From: Gonium pectorale
Taxonomy: Eukaryota > Chlorophyta > Chlorophyceae > Chlamydomonadales > Volvocaceae
Assembly: GCA_001584585.1 (NCBI GenBank)
Contig: LSYV01000003.1
Coordinates: forward strand, 796,865-860,864
DNA length: 64,000 nt
Reading direction: 5' to 3'
Below are positions 10,932-21,515 of the stretch, one piece after another. The notes below the pieces were generated by a model. That model did not search any database and had not been told where the DNA came from. It saw nothing but the letters and a program-made list of their open reading frames with translations. The translations under genes were made by a program, and so were the position numbers. Numbering within the stretch: position 1 is the first letter of the stretch; each line of letters opens with the position of its first letter.

Positions 10932-13900
10932 ATGCTGCCCAAGGATCCGGCCGCTCAGGCCAGGGTTGTTAGGGAGGTCATCCGCTCCTACACCTACGTG
11001 CTCATATGGATGGGCATTTCCATCGCGGTCATCTTGTTCAACAAGTGGCTGCTTGCGTACTCCGGGTTTCCGTTCCCCATTGCCTTGACGCTATGGCACA
11101 TGGTCTTCTGCTCGACCGTTGGCTTCCTGGCGGTGCGGGTATTCAAGGTGGTCAAATCGCACAACATGACCGCCAAAGAATACTATACGCGCGTCATGCC
11201 CATTGGTAAGGCACGGAGGGAATCTGGGTATGCTTGCAGCGCAGCAGATCGCCTTGAGGGTGGTGGGCCGGGCCACTACTGCGATTGCTGTCGGCTCCTG
11301 TTTGCGCGCTTCCGAGCAGCCAGCGAAACAGGCGAAGGCGCAGTATTGACGCATGTGATGCGTCACGACTGTTTGTAAGCTGCTACACCTGCCGGACTCC
11401 ACGCCCCACCCCTACGTTCCCCGCGCCCACCCCGCAGGCCTGCTGTATGCCGGCAGCCTGTGGCTTTCCAACTCTGCCTACCTATATCTCTCGGTATCCT
11501 TCATCCAGATGACAAAGTCGCTCATGCCCGGCCTTGTGTATGCGTCGGGCGTGATGCTCGGCACTGAGAAGTACTCGCGTGGCGTGACGCTGAACATGCT
11601 GCTGATTGCCTTTGGAGTCGTGGTGTGCGCCATCGGCGAAGTTAACCTTGTCTTCAAGGGCGTCGCGCAGCAGCTGACGGCCCTGGGCTTCGAGGTAAGG
11701 CGTGCTGGGCTGTCCGGGGCTGGTGGGGGGCAATGAATCGCACGTGACCAGCGCATGATAGTAGTAACCCTGCCCTGGAGCCGAGGTGGATGGCCAGCAC
11801 GCCACCGGGCTGCAATGCAAAGGTTGCTGCACATGGCTGCCGTGTGATCCTAACGGTGTTGCAGTGCTACTGCTGAGGTGCAACGACACACGATTGCAGC
11901 ATTTTGCAAGCCAGGTCGCCGCGGCCTTGTTCCCGTCATCCCTGGCAGCTGGTGACGTATGCATTCGGACGCTTGGTGGCCCGGCAGGGCTTTGCTGTGG
12001 CAGCGCCTCAGCGGGGCTGTGCACGTTGGTTGTTTCGCAGCCAGGCAAGCCTGTCGACCCTCTCACGCCGCCTTGTCGCCCTCCACGCCTCTACAGGCCA
12101 TGCGCCTGACCATGGTCCAGGTGCTGATCAACAGCAAGGGCTACAACATGAATCCCATTCAGTCGCTCTACTACGTCTCGCCCGCATGCCTGCTCGGCCT
12201 GCTGGTGCCCTTCGGTGCGTGCGGGGGCATGTGACCTCGCCCAGCAAGCAGCGGCAGGCCTCTCTCCGTCAATGCAGGCATCAATGAATCACACTTAAGA
12301 ACGAAATGACTCCTGGCGGTAGCCGAATGTGCTAGACCCCGCACTGAGGCGTGTTGTTGCCTGCCTTGTATTTCAATACCATGCAGTGAGCGTGGAGCTT
12401 TCGCGACTGCGCACCACCCACGACTGGACCTTCAACCCCTCCGTTATGCTCGCGAATGCGCTGACGGCCTTCATCCTCAACCTGGTACGTGAGTCAACGG
12501 ACTCGACACTTTCCGCATGCAATGCAATCAGGCTCATCATCCTGAAGTTGCGGTCAGATTACCCGGAGGCTGGGCGGGGCACATGGTGCCCTCTTTGCAC
12601 CTGGCCGACGGGTGGGGCCTTGCGTTGGACTACTTTCAGGTAGAAGTTCCCAGTCAGCGGGTCGTTGCACTCAACAGCAGCAGTGCTTATAGTGTTGCAG
12701 GCACTTCATGTATGTTGCTGGGGACCCTCATCCGTGGCTACTTCCATAGGACGGGGGTTTACATGCAGGGACCGGGCAGCAGCCTTAAACCCATTTGAGT
12801 GCTGTCGGTCCATGGTACAGCAATGCACACTGTGCCGATTGTGCCAGGGCCCCAATTGCAAGGCGCCAAACATCTTGCAGTATCTGGTCAAATGCTCATC
12901 AAAGAGGTCTCACCGTGCGTCCTGTCGCGTGCTGGCGAGCATATCCCTGGTCTTTATACGGAAATGTGCGGTGCTGTGGCGTCTCCTGTTGCCAGCAGGT
13001 GGCGCTTCCGTGCTGCATCATCGCGGCGTACCCAATTTCAGCTCACCTCCTAGCCGGATCCCTGCCAACCCTCTCCCCGCTATCCATCGCCAGGCTGTAT
13101 TCCTCCTGATTGGCAAGACCTCTGCGCTGACAATGAACATTGCGGGCGTGATCAAGGACTGGATGCTGATTTTCTTCTCCTTCTACCTCTTCCATGCCCC
13201 CGTCACTACCATTAACCTGCTGGGCTACGCCTTCTGCTGCAGGTGGGTTGGCGGGAACGCGGTTAGTTGGCGGTGTAGGGGAGGATCTAAGAAAGCAAGC
13301 TGTGAGGGTAGGCCTATGACCTCCGCCTGAATTCTGCGATACTGGAATGCTGAGCGGATCCGCGCGTCCGCCCTTCCCGCCCTCATGACACCGCAGCGGC
13401 GTTGTGGTGTACAACCACATGAAGCTGCAGATGATTAAGAGCAAAGTGGCGGCCACGAACGGCGGCAAGGCGGATGAGGAGAAGCCCAAAGACTCCGAGA
13501 GGTGCGCTGCTTAGTAATGGGGATTGGTGGAAGCAGCAAGGAAAACGCATGCAATGAAGGGTTGCGTGTGTCCATCATTTGCATGGAACATTGCGGCTGC
13601 TCCAAGACGCAATAAAGTGTGGCTGCGCCGTGCGGAAGAGTTCGACAGGAGAACGCCAGTATCTGTCGCTGGCAGTGAAACCTGCTGCGGCAAGCGATGG
13701 CCAGCACCCCTGCTTGACCGTTGACACTCCTCATGTAGCCATGCATGTAGCCACGCTGACCAGCCAGCCCGCAACCATGCTATCCAAGGATCTGGCGGTC
13801 CGATTGTCAGGGTCGGGTGTCACGGTACCAAACAAACCTTCACCCCCGCCCTTCGATGTTTGCACCGAAGCTCTTTCGGTACAAAAGGGTTCCCCTGACT

Positions 13901-14165
13901 TCCTTGCGTGCCCTGCCTTCGTGCTGGCCTGCTCCGCCTGCGCAGGTCCAAGGAGGACATTCTATCGGAGATTCGGCGACTGCAGGCGCAGATGGCGGAA
14001 TTGGAGGACCGCGTCAGCAGCAGCGCGAAGGTGATGAACGGCGGCAGCAGCGGCACCACCCTGCTCGGCGGGCCGCCCAGCGCCAGCGAGCGCGGCAACG
14101 ACCTCATTATCAATGCGGCCGCGGTGGCCACCGAGGCTACTGAGAAGGAGAACAAGGACAAGTAA
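10932..14165 (+). CDS. Sugar-phosphate / nucleotide-sugar transporter (TPT/NST family), 406 aa
   Basis: Seven exons close in frame: 10932-11205, 11438-11694, 12097-12214, 12387-12484, 13094-13242, 13397-13501 and 13946-14165. The protein matches the plant-type 'probable sugar phosphate/phosphate translocator' clade of the drug/metabolite transporter superfamily. It has about ten hydrophobic helices, with signature stretches [48 protein letters not shown] and the conserved late motif [15 protein letters not shown]. From family knowledge these are Golgi or plastid-envelope antiporters exchanging a sugar phosphate or nucleotide sugar; the exact substrate cannot be read from sequence. The C-terminus is unusual in carrying a charged, probably cytosolic tail with a short coiled coil ([20 protein letters not shown]) followed by a low-complexity end in KENKDK. 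The start ATG gives MLPKDPAAQ, with the first helix about 20 residues in. Confidence 0.9.
13560..13815 (+). pseudogene. Decayed copy of the transporter's own promoter and start region, inside its intron 6
   Basis: About 250 bp of the last intron (13502-13945) align with the gene's own upstream region. Clear blocks are CCCCTGCT-GACCGTTG at about 13707-13724 against about 10695-10713, the CGGAAG...GGCAAGC stretch at 13636-13697 against 10620-10682, and the start region, where ATG at 13777 gives MLSKDLA against MLPKDPA at 10932. The copy lacks about 160 bp that in the original lie between the upstream block and the ATG, the interval that looks like a 5'-UTR intron. It then diverges after about 15 codons. 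Confidence 0.65.
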
Positions 14166-14945
14166 GCTGCCATTATGGCAGCTGGCTTGGAGCTGTCAGG
14201 GAAGTCGGTTTGGGACAGGCCCATGGCGGATGTGGCGCCGGGGCCCTGGCTTGGACTGTCCATTAGGTGCTATTGCACAAAAGTTTCCGTGTACTCAGGA
14301 TATTGACGGATGATCCCGGGGGTAATTGTGACCATGCGCCAAACCCAGAGAGACACTTTTACGGATAGCCTACATAAGCGTCGGTCCGATAACATCCATG
14401 CAATGCGGCATGTACCGGTACTGCGGGAGGGGAAAATCCGGATTAATTGGGCGCGCGCCCGGGGAGCAGCACTCGCCTAATAGTATATGCGCACTGTCTC
14501 GCGTGATCCCATATGTACCCCCACTTAAGTAGGGAAAACAGTTCAGGGTACATGTGATGGAGCTGAGCGGACGCTGTGGTCTTTAGGTCCTATGTATTCG
14601 GCTGGACGTGATAACTGGTGGCTGTGTATGTCGCGGGGTCTCCAGTGCGTGCATTTGGGAGGACTCTTCCTCCCTCGCGTATGGTTCGTGATTGGCTATC
14701 GTGACTTCTCTTGACCAAGTGTTATTCCGCACGGTGCATGAGTTGCGGTGAGATGGAGGAACGCGTTCGGGCAGACGTGATGTGAACATACTACGGGGGG
14801 CTCTGCTTAGTCTAAACTTGCAAGTGGCGTTCAGAGCCATTAGACAGGCCGAAAAGGCTTAATGTACGCATGTTTACAGGCTTCGGACACTGGCTGATCT
14901 ATTTAAGCGGCATATCTGCCGTACAAGACCATCTGCTGTAGCATA
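14166..14945. other. Convergent intergenic interval
   Basis: This is the space between the transporter stop and the E3-ligase stop, holding the two 3' UTRs. I see no gene in it. TGTAA on the minus strand lies at 14874-14878. No clear TGTAA was found on the plus strand for the transporter. Confidence 0.5.
14874..14878 (-). terminator. Candidate poly(A) signal TGTAA for the E3-ligase gene
   Basis: TGTAA on the minus strand 68 nt after the stop codon at 14946, which would make a short 3' UTR. Confidence 0.4.
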
Positions 14946-17900
14946 TCACACGGGTGGCAGCGGTCTTCGGCAGGTGGGGCAGTCCATCTTGATCTCCATC
15001 CAGCGCGTGAGGCATGATTCGTGGAAAAAGTGCCCACATGGCCTGCGTTTCGGGCCCAGGAGCGATGAGGAGGGGATCGTACGGAATGGGAAACGGAGGG
15101 GAGGAACAGTTATCTGACGTTCAGCCAGACCAACAGCATCTATGCCCAATAATAACGACCTGACCCCCCATCGTTCTTGCCTCTCAGCTCTCCCAGCCCC
15201 CCCCCCTTACGTTAGCATGCGGTCGCTCAGCGGCATCATTGGCACGGGGTTCATGCAGATGACGCACTCTTTGCCGCCGTGGCCCGTCTCCACATCGCCA
15301 TCCGCGCCGCCGCCACCGCCGCTTCCCCCTGCCCCGCTGCGGCCAGAACGGTGCGCAGGGACACCTGCCGCCGCCGGGCCCGCGCCTGTCCCGCCTGGTC
15401 TGCGGAACCAGGCCCCTGTGGGCAGCGGCGGCAGCCAAGCGGCCAATCGTCGCAGCACGGCGCGGCCACCGAGCCGCGACCCAGGAGAGGTGCTGCCTGT
15501 ACCACCTGCCGTAGCGGCACCGGGCCCGCCTCCGCCACCAGCTCCCGCTCCCGTGTGCGGGTCCTCGATGCCCATCTCCCGCTGGGTAGCGGGCCGGTGG
15601 TAGTCGTACCGACGCGGCAAGAAGGCCCTCGGTATGTAGGCTCTGCCGGATGAAAACAACCAGCAGAGTCGGGCTTTGCACGCAACAGACACGGTACCAG
15701 AAGTCACACAGGCATACTGCAACGGCCATCCCCACACACAAGACACCTTGGCCCCCCTGCCATCCAACCCACTCAGTCCGCACCTGGACCCGAACCGTAT
15801 TTGCAGCGCCACCAGCCCGGTCTGTAGCCCCACCCACGCCACCAACGCCACGCAAAAGCCCGGCTGCGGCTTGATGCGCAGCAGGTTGCTCGGGCAGCCA
15901 TAGAAATAAATCGGGCTCACTAACCTGCGGCGGCAATGAGGTGCGCGTGCGACCGGGTTGGGGGGAGGACAGCGAGGTCAAGAGGCGTGTTTAGCGGGTG
16001 GGATGAGGTGGAGGAAGACAGTGACATAACACGTTGACAGGTTCCGCAAGAAAGCGAGGCGTACGGGCGCTAAAAGCCGAAGCAGCCGCAGCCACAGGTG
16101 CCGCCAAGCGGCTCTCACCGCAGCGCCGACATGCCCCACAGATACTCCTGCTTGAGCGGCGGCCGCGTGTCGCTGCGGGCGCTGTGCAGCAGCTGCGGGA
16201 GCCACCAGCTGTGCAGCGCCAGCAGTAGCGCCGGCATCCGGGACTGGAACGCAACCAGCAGGACCAGCCCTGGCGGAGCACGGGGCGAGGGCGCAAGGAT
16301 GCGTGTCAAGGGGGGAGTGGGGCCACCGTTCAGCTGCCTCATGTCAGGAGAGGCACATTGCGCTTACCGCCCCAACGCATATAGCCACCCGCCCAGCTGA
16401 CGGAACTGTCCCTCAACCTTCCCCTCGGAGTTACGCTGCGTTCGGCGCCTAGCACTCACCGCCCAGCAGCAACGCGTAGAAGCGCGTGTACACGGCCGAC
16501 ATGTCCCGCCGGACGGTCCAGAAGTCGCCGTTGCCGGTGCCGTTGGTCCGCTGCGCGCGCCAGACCAGCAGCGTCTGGCGCATCTCGAACACCGCGAACA
16601 GCAGGAACTGCAGGAAGGCGATGGTCGCGAAGGCCGCGAACAGCGCGTCGACGAGGAGCGCTGGAGCGGCGGGGCAAGGGCACGGGGGAAGCGATGGAAC
16701 TTACAAGCGTCGATTTGAGTGGAGGGGCGGGAAGGCGCTTTGTGGCAATCAACGGGAACATGGGCAGTCCGGGCGAAGGCGAACAATACAAGGCCCACAA
16801 CCCGCATGGCGCCCCCCTGCCCGCATGCACTCGGGGACGCTCGCGGCCATCCGCAGGCCCCGGCCACCCTGCGCGGCCCCCCCGCGGCTCCTCGCCCCCC
16901 CCTCCCCCGTGTGCGACGCCCCGGGCCGCTGCGCCGGGCACGGCCCCCGCTCACCCCCGGTGAGGTGCATGAGGCACTGGTAGGCGTCCATGATGGCCTG
17001 CATGCAGACCGAGTACATGGACATGCGGGCGGCCGCGGAGGGGGTCGAGGAGGCCTCCATCTGGAGCACCGAAAGCACGATCTGTGGGGGTCGGGGGAGG
17101 GCGGGAGAGGGCGGCCAGGGGCACCGGGCCGAGGTGCGGCGCGCAAAGGGAGGGTGGGAACAAGAGCGAAGGTGGGAAACAGTGCCGGTAGGACTCAAGC
17201 CCCAGCCGAGGGCCCCCGCAGGCGGGTGTGAAGGCGGGATAGGCAAGCTAGGCGGATGGGAATTACAGGTACTCGGGGGCACGCTGGTGGCTCACACCGT
17301 GGCGCCCACCTCTCCAATGGTGACCGCCGTCACGACCACGCTGTAGCGCACCACCTGCCGGAAGTAGCGCTCCAGGTGCATGCTGCTGGCGTTGTACGGC
17401 AGCGCCAGCCCACAATTGGGACTGATCACCAGGCCCACCAGCACCAGATCCGGGTCGCGCGGATCCATGTCCGGCGGCATGCCGTACACCCGGTCCATGT
17501 CCGGCGCGTCGGCGGCGATGTCGTACGCGTCGCCGCCGCCGTGCAGCTGCACCTGCGTGCTGTGGTAGATCTCCGTGTCCGCTGCAAGCCGCCGCTTCCC
17601 GCCGCCGCCGCCGGCTGTAGTAGCGGCGGTCGCCGACGCTGACGATGCTGGTGACGTGATGGCCCCTGCCGCCGGTGCTGCCGCAGCGGCGGCCCTCTCG
17701 ACAGTGCCGGCAGCTGAGGATGTTGCTGCGAGCCGCTTTGGGTCAGCAGCAGCCGCGGCCAGGGCGCCGCTGCCAGGCGCCGCCCAGTGCCCGACGTGCC
17801 GGCGGTGGCGCGGCCTGGGTGGAGGCGGAGGCGGTGCGGGCCGGTCCAGGCCCAGGAAGCTGACGTGCGAGTCCGAGTCTGGGTCGCCTGCGGTTGGGGA

Positions 17901-20183
17901 AGGGGCCCTGGCTCCCGCGGTGCCAAGCACGCCGTGACGTCGGGACGCGCCGGACCTGTCACAGCCACATTTACGCCAGAGTGTGCCCCGCCTTCCCGCT
18001 TTCAATCCGGAAGTTCTTCATCCTGGCCACGCACAGGGCCCGCTCCATTTGCGAACACAAAACACGCCGCCGCGCCGCCAAGCGCGCCCATCACGGCCCC
18101 CAAGCTGCCCCAAGCCTGCGCCGCACCCTTGTAGTAGACCCGGAAGTGGGCCCGGAACTCGCACGTCTTGCGCAGCGCCAGGCTCAGGTTGGCTGCGGCC
18201 GAGCCCGGCGGAGGCGGGTGGCGGGCCAAGGCCGTCCCTGGCGGTGCAGGCGGCGGCGGCGGCGCCCCGGGCCGCAGAAAGCGGCGGTGCCCGTGAGGGC
18301 CGGCGATTGCCACCCAGCGAGCCGCGGAGCGCAGCGCTTCCCTGCGGCAGCAGCCGCCGCGACAGCCGCAGCCGCCGCACGGGGGCGCACGGGATCGGTA
18401 CAGTTGGCGAGGTGCGGCGGGTTGCTGGGGTCGCAAGCGACACACAAGTTAGCTGCCCAGACCCGTACCCAGAATACGTGTTAGCAATGAGAGTTGGTAA
18501 ACAACACACTGCAGACCGCAACGGCCAGTCCGAAGCCCGCACGGCTGCCTGGGTAGCGGCGGCTCGCACCCACCGATAGCTGCCGTTGCCGTCCTCGCTA
18601 GCCTGCGGGTCGGTCCCTTTTGCCTGCGCCGCCTCGTCCTCCCCCACCTCGGCGCTGAACGGCAGCTGCGGCTCCAGGACCGCGTGCACCGACCCAGAGG
18701 CCGCCACGTAGTCGCCCCGCAGCTGGAAGCGCAGCTCGCGGTCCGTGATGCGGGACCCGTCGCGCAGGACCAGCTCACCCTGCAACAGCGGCCCGGGTTC
18801 CCTGGTTCCGTCATGTGGGTACAGGCATGTGAGTCACGTAAGTGTGCCGGTTCGGTGTGGTTGCAGTGGCGGCTGGGCGGGCGTTGCGGGGTAATGGATG
18901 CGGTGAGGAGGCGGGACAAGGGACAGGCGGGGGCCGGCGGGCCTGATGGAGGCCAGCGTGGGATTGCGGTCGGCCAGCCTGGCGCCCAGAGGCGCATGGA
19001 CTCGTGCAGCCCCCCCTACTCCTGGCACAAGACACCGCACCAGAGCACCGCATGCACGCATGCACACATGCGGCGCATCCCTTCAGCCCCCAGCAACCCG
19101 CCGCCTGCAAACTAGCCAGGATACCAAGAGGCCTCGCGTCTGGTCCCCTCCTCGCCTGCAGCGGCTGCACCCCGCCGGGCAGCACCTCCCGCCCGCCGCC
19201 GGTGCCTGCGCTCCATCCCGCGCCCGGCGGCGTCCCTGGCTGCTCCGCCTCCGCCGCCTGCGCCGTCGCCAGCGCCGCGGCGGCAGTCGCGAGCGGCGGG
19301 TTGTGCTCCCTGGGCAGGCGCAGGATGATGGCCCCCGATTCGGCGGACAGGAAGTCCTCCCGCCGCAAGGCATCGCTGTAAGAGCCCTTGAACCACCGGC
19401 CTGCGGAGCGGAGGGGGAGTGAACGAGAAAAGAAAATGAACAACGGGCGGGCGCCAGTAGCGTTTGTCCCGTCCGGCGGCCAAGCCGGTCCTTGCCTCGT
19501 TTCGCCGGCGAAAGTGTCGGCAGTCGGAGGGGGGGGGGGCACGCAGCGAGGGCAGGCGCAGGGAGCTTTCATCGGCAAGCAGGATAAGAGTGGGACAGGA
19601 GGGTCACGACGGCGCACAGGACACAGCAAGGAAGCGCGGCCGGCCCTTGCAGTGCCCTGGGGCCCAGCGTGCCGACTCCTCGTAAGCACCGTCATTTTGA
19701 AACCCGCTGTTTCGGCCACGGTCCCTACTCGGCTTCCCGGGTGTGCTCTTAACACGCGCCTGCGAAGGTGCCGGCAAGCCGCGGCGGCCCCCGCAGAGTA
19801 GTGGCGTTGGGGTCCTCTTGCCGGGGGTACAAGGCGGCCAATTGAGGGGCCAACGCCAGCTCCCAGGGTGGCTCTGAGACTGGCCTTACAGTGGTGTGGT
19901 CGCCGGCCCCGGCTCCTGGCGGCGCTGCATTAGCGCGCGGGGTGCCCTTGCCGGCGGCCGGGTGGCCCGTGGGCCCGCCGGCAATAGTGCGCTGTCGCGT
20001 CCCCTGGGCCTCCTGCTCGCCCCCATTCTCATCGTGCAGCGGTCGGCTGAAGAGCTGCCGTGAGGCGGCTAGCTTACTGGCCTCAAACTGGCAAACGAGG
20101 ACGAGCAGCACCACCACCAGCAGCGAGGGTTGCCGAGGGGCCCGGGCGTTAAAACCCCGGGCGTTCCGCTGCCTCGTGCGCAT
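14946..20183 (-). CDS. FLY1: Tul1/FLY-type transmembrane RING-H2 E3 ubiquitin ligase
   Basis: This is a multi-exon minus-strand gene; exons resolved well include 18574-18779, an exon ending at 17310, 15211-about 15650 and 14946-15042. The start MRTRQRNARG is followed by a strong hydrophobic segment (SLLVVVLLVLVCQFEA), a likely signal sequence. A lumenal-type region follows (GELVLRDGSRITDRELRFQL; later LVISPNCGLALPYNAS). Next come several membrane segments (YSVVVTAVTIGEIVLSVL; LVLLVAFQSRMPALLLALH; FCVALVAWVGLQTGLVALQI). The C-terminus is a RING-H2 finger assembled across the last intron: ECVICMNPVP, then CGHFFHESCLTRWMEIKMDC and CPTC. A C-terminal RING after a multispan membrane domain, including the W-M-x-I-K and CPTCRRPLPP pattern, is diagnostic of yeast Tul1 and Arabidopsis FLY1/FLY2, Golgi/endosome ligases; in plants FLY1 affects pectin methylesterification of mucilage. 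The role in an alga without pectin is open. The junction of exons 1 and 2 (about 19750/19400) did not close with the sites I tried. Confidence 0.75.
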
Positions 20184-21515
20184 TGTCGGGTCGCATTGAG
20201 GTTGAAACACCCGTTACCGACAACGTCGCTGGGTCAAGGTGCCAGAGGGTACCCGGGCCTCGCTGCTGTCATGCGGTTCTCAGTTGGGGTATATTAGATG
20301 TATGCATACTGTGTACCGTGCTGCTGCATCAAGGTGCACTCGTTCTTGGACCTCGTACGTCGCGCGCCTCGTTCCAGGACCTTTACAGACGTGCAGAGCT
20401 TTGCACAGTGCATCGAGGTCTATACTCCGTAACTCCCCACAAGAGGCAATACGTCAACTGGAGCCAAAACGGAGCTGAGCTGCCTGCTGACGCACGGGGC
20501 GGACCGTCTTACATCGTCTTACGAAACCTTTTCAACGTTTGTGTCGTTTACAGTTAGATTGAGTTGAGGCTTGCGCTGGGCGCGCTTCTTGCTTGCTCTG
20601 CTGGGTGCCACGAGGAGCAGGTGCGTTATTGGGCTGTGACCTTGACATTCTTAAGCTCTTGCCAACGTACGCGGAGCTTTCTGGGAGGAGAGTTTTAGCT
20701 TCTTGCCGGGCATATGCTGGACCACCCAGCCCAGCTCGCGATGGGCAATTGCGCTCATTTATTGCCTTCTGGGGAAATTGCTCGGCGTGTTAGATGGATC
20801 CGTCGACTGGTAAACGCACTGGCCTCGGCGTTCACTGCCTGGGTGCCTATCTGTGCGCCCTGCAAAGTCCAGGCTCCATTGCTTGTAGCACACTATGGTG
20901 ACAAGTCTGCTGGTGGGACAGGCCCGGGAGGACAGCCGGGGCACCATGCAGAAGTTTGCGCGAGGCCACTCTCACGGGGAGCATCACTGTATGACTTGGG
21001 TCGCGCCTTTTGCCCCTATGCAGCCCGATTCTTCCCTTGGACGGTGATCGTGGGCACCTTCCGGTCCCACGCTCGAGGCCGGTGTGCTCTAGGAGCGGCC
21101 TGGGGGCAGCGGCCGACAACTAGCACCGGTCCCCCACGCCAATGCTGATACCTGTGGGACGACCGCCCTCCAGCGACCGGAACCCTCCCAGCAGCTCCCG
21201 CCTGGCCCCGGCGGGGGTAACAGCCTTCCCTGCGGTGTCGCCTGGGCGCTTTCAGCCCAGCCCAGGCGGCATCCCCAGTGCGACACGGACGTAGCTAGCC
21301 CCCGCGGCCACTCAGCCCAGCCGGCCGCTATCTCGGAGGGTTAGCCTGCGCCAGACGCAGTGGCCACGCCGACTAGGCCCTCTGTAACAGGCGGGGTGCT
21401 GCAGTCCTAGCACCTAGCAGGAACTATTAGAACCGGGGCGCCTGCGGCAGCTCCCTACACGAAGGTATCTTAACACAGATCGTCTCTGACCCGCCACTAA
21501 AATCACAAGTGCGCG
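20184..21515. promoter_or_regulatory. Divergent promoter interval between E3 ligase and YAK1 kinase
   Basis: 1.3 kb between two head-to-head start codons, with no coding exon seen. It is AT-richer around 20260-20700. Close to the kinase start there is a 9-bp-stem hairpin (CGCCTGGGC at 21239-21247, GCCCAGGCG at 21260-21268) that would lie in a kinase 5' UTR. Confidence 0.45.
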
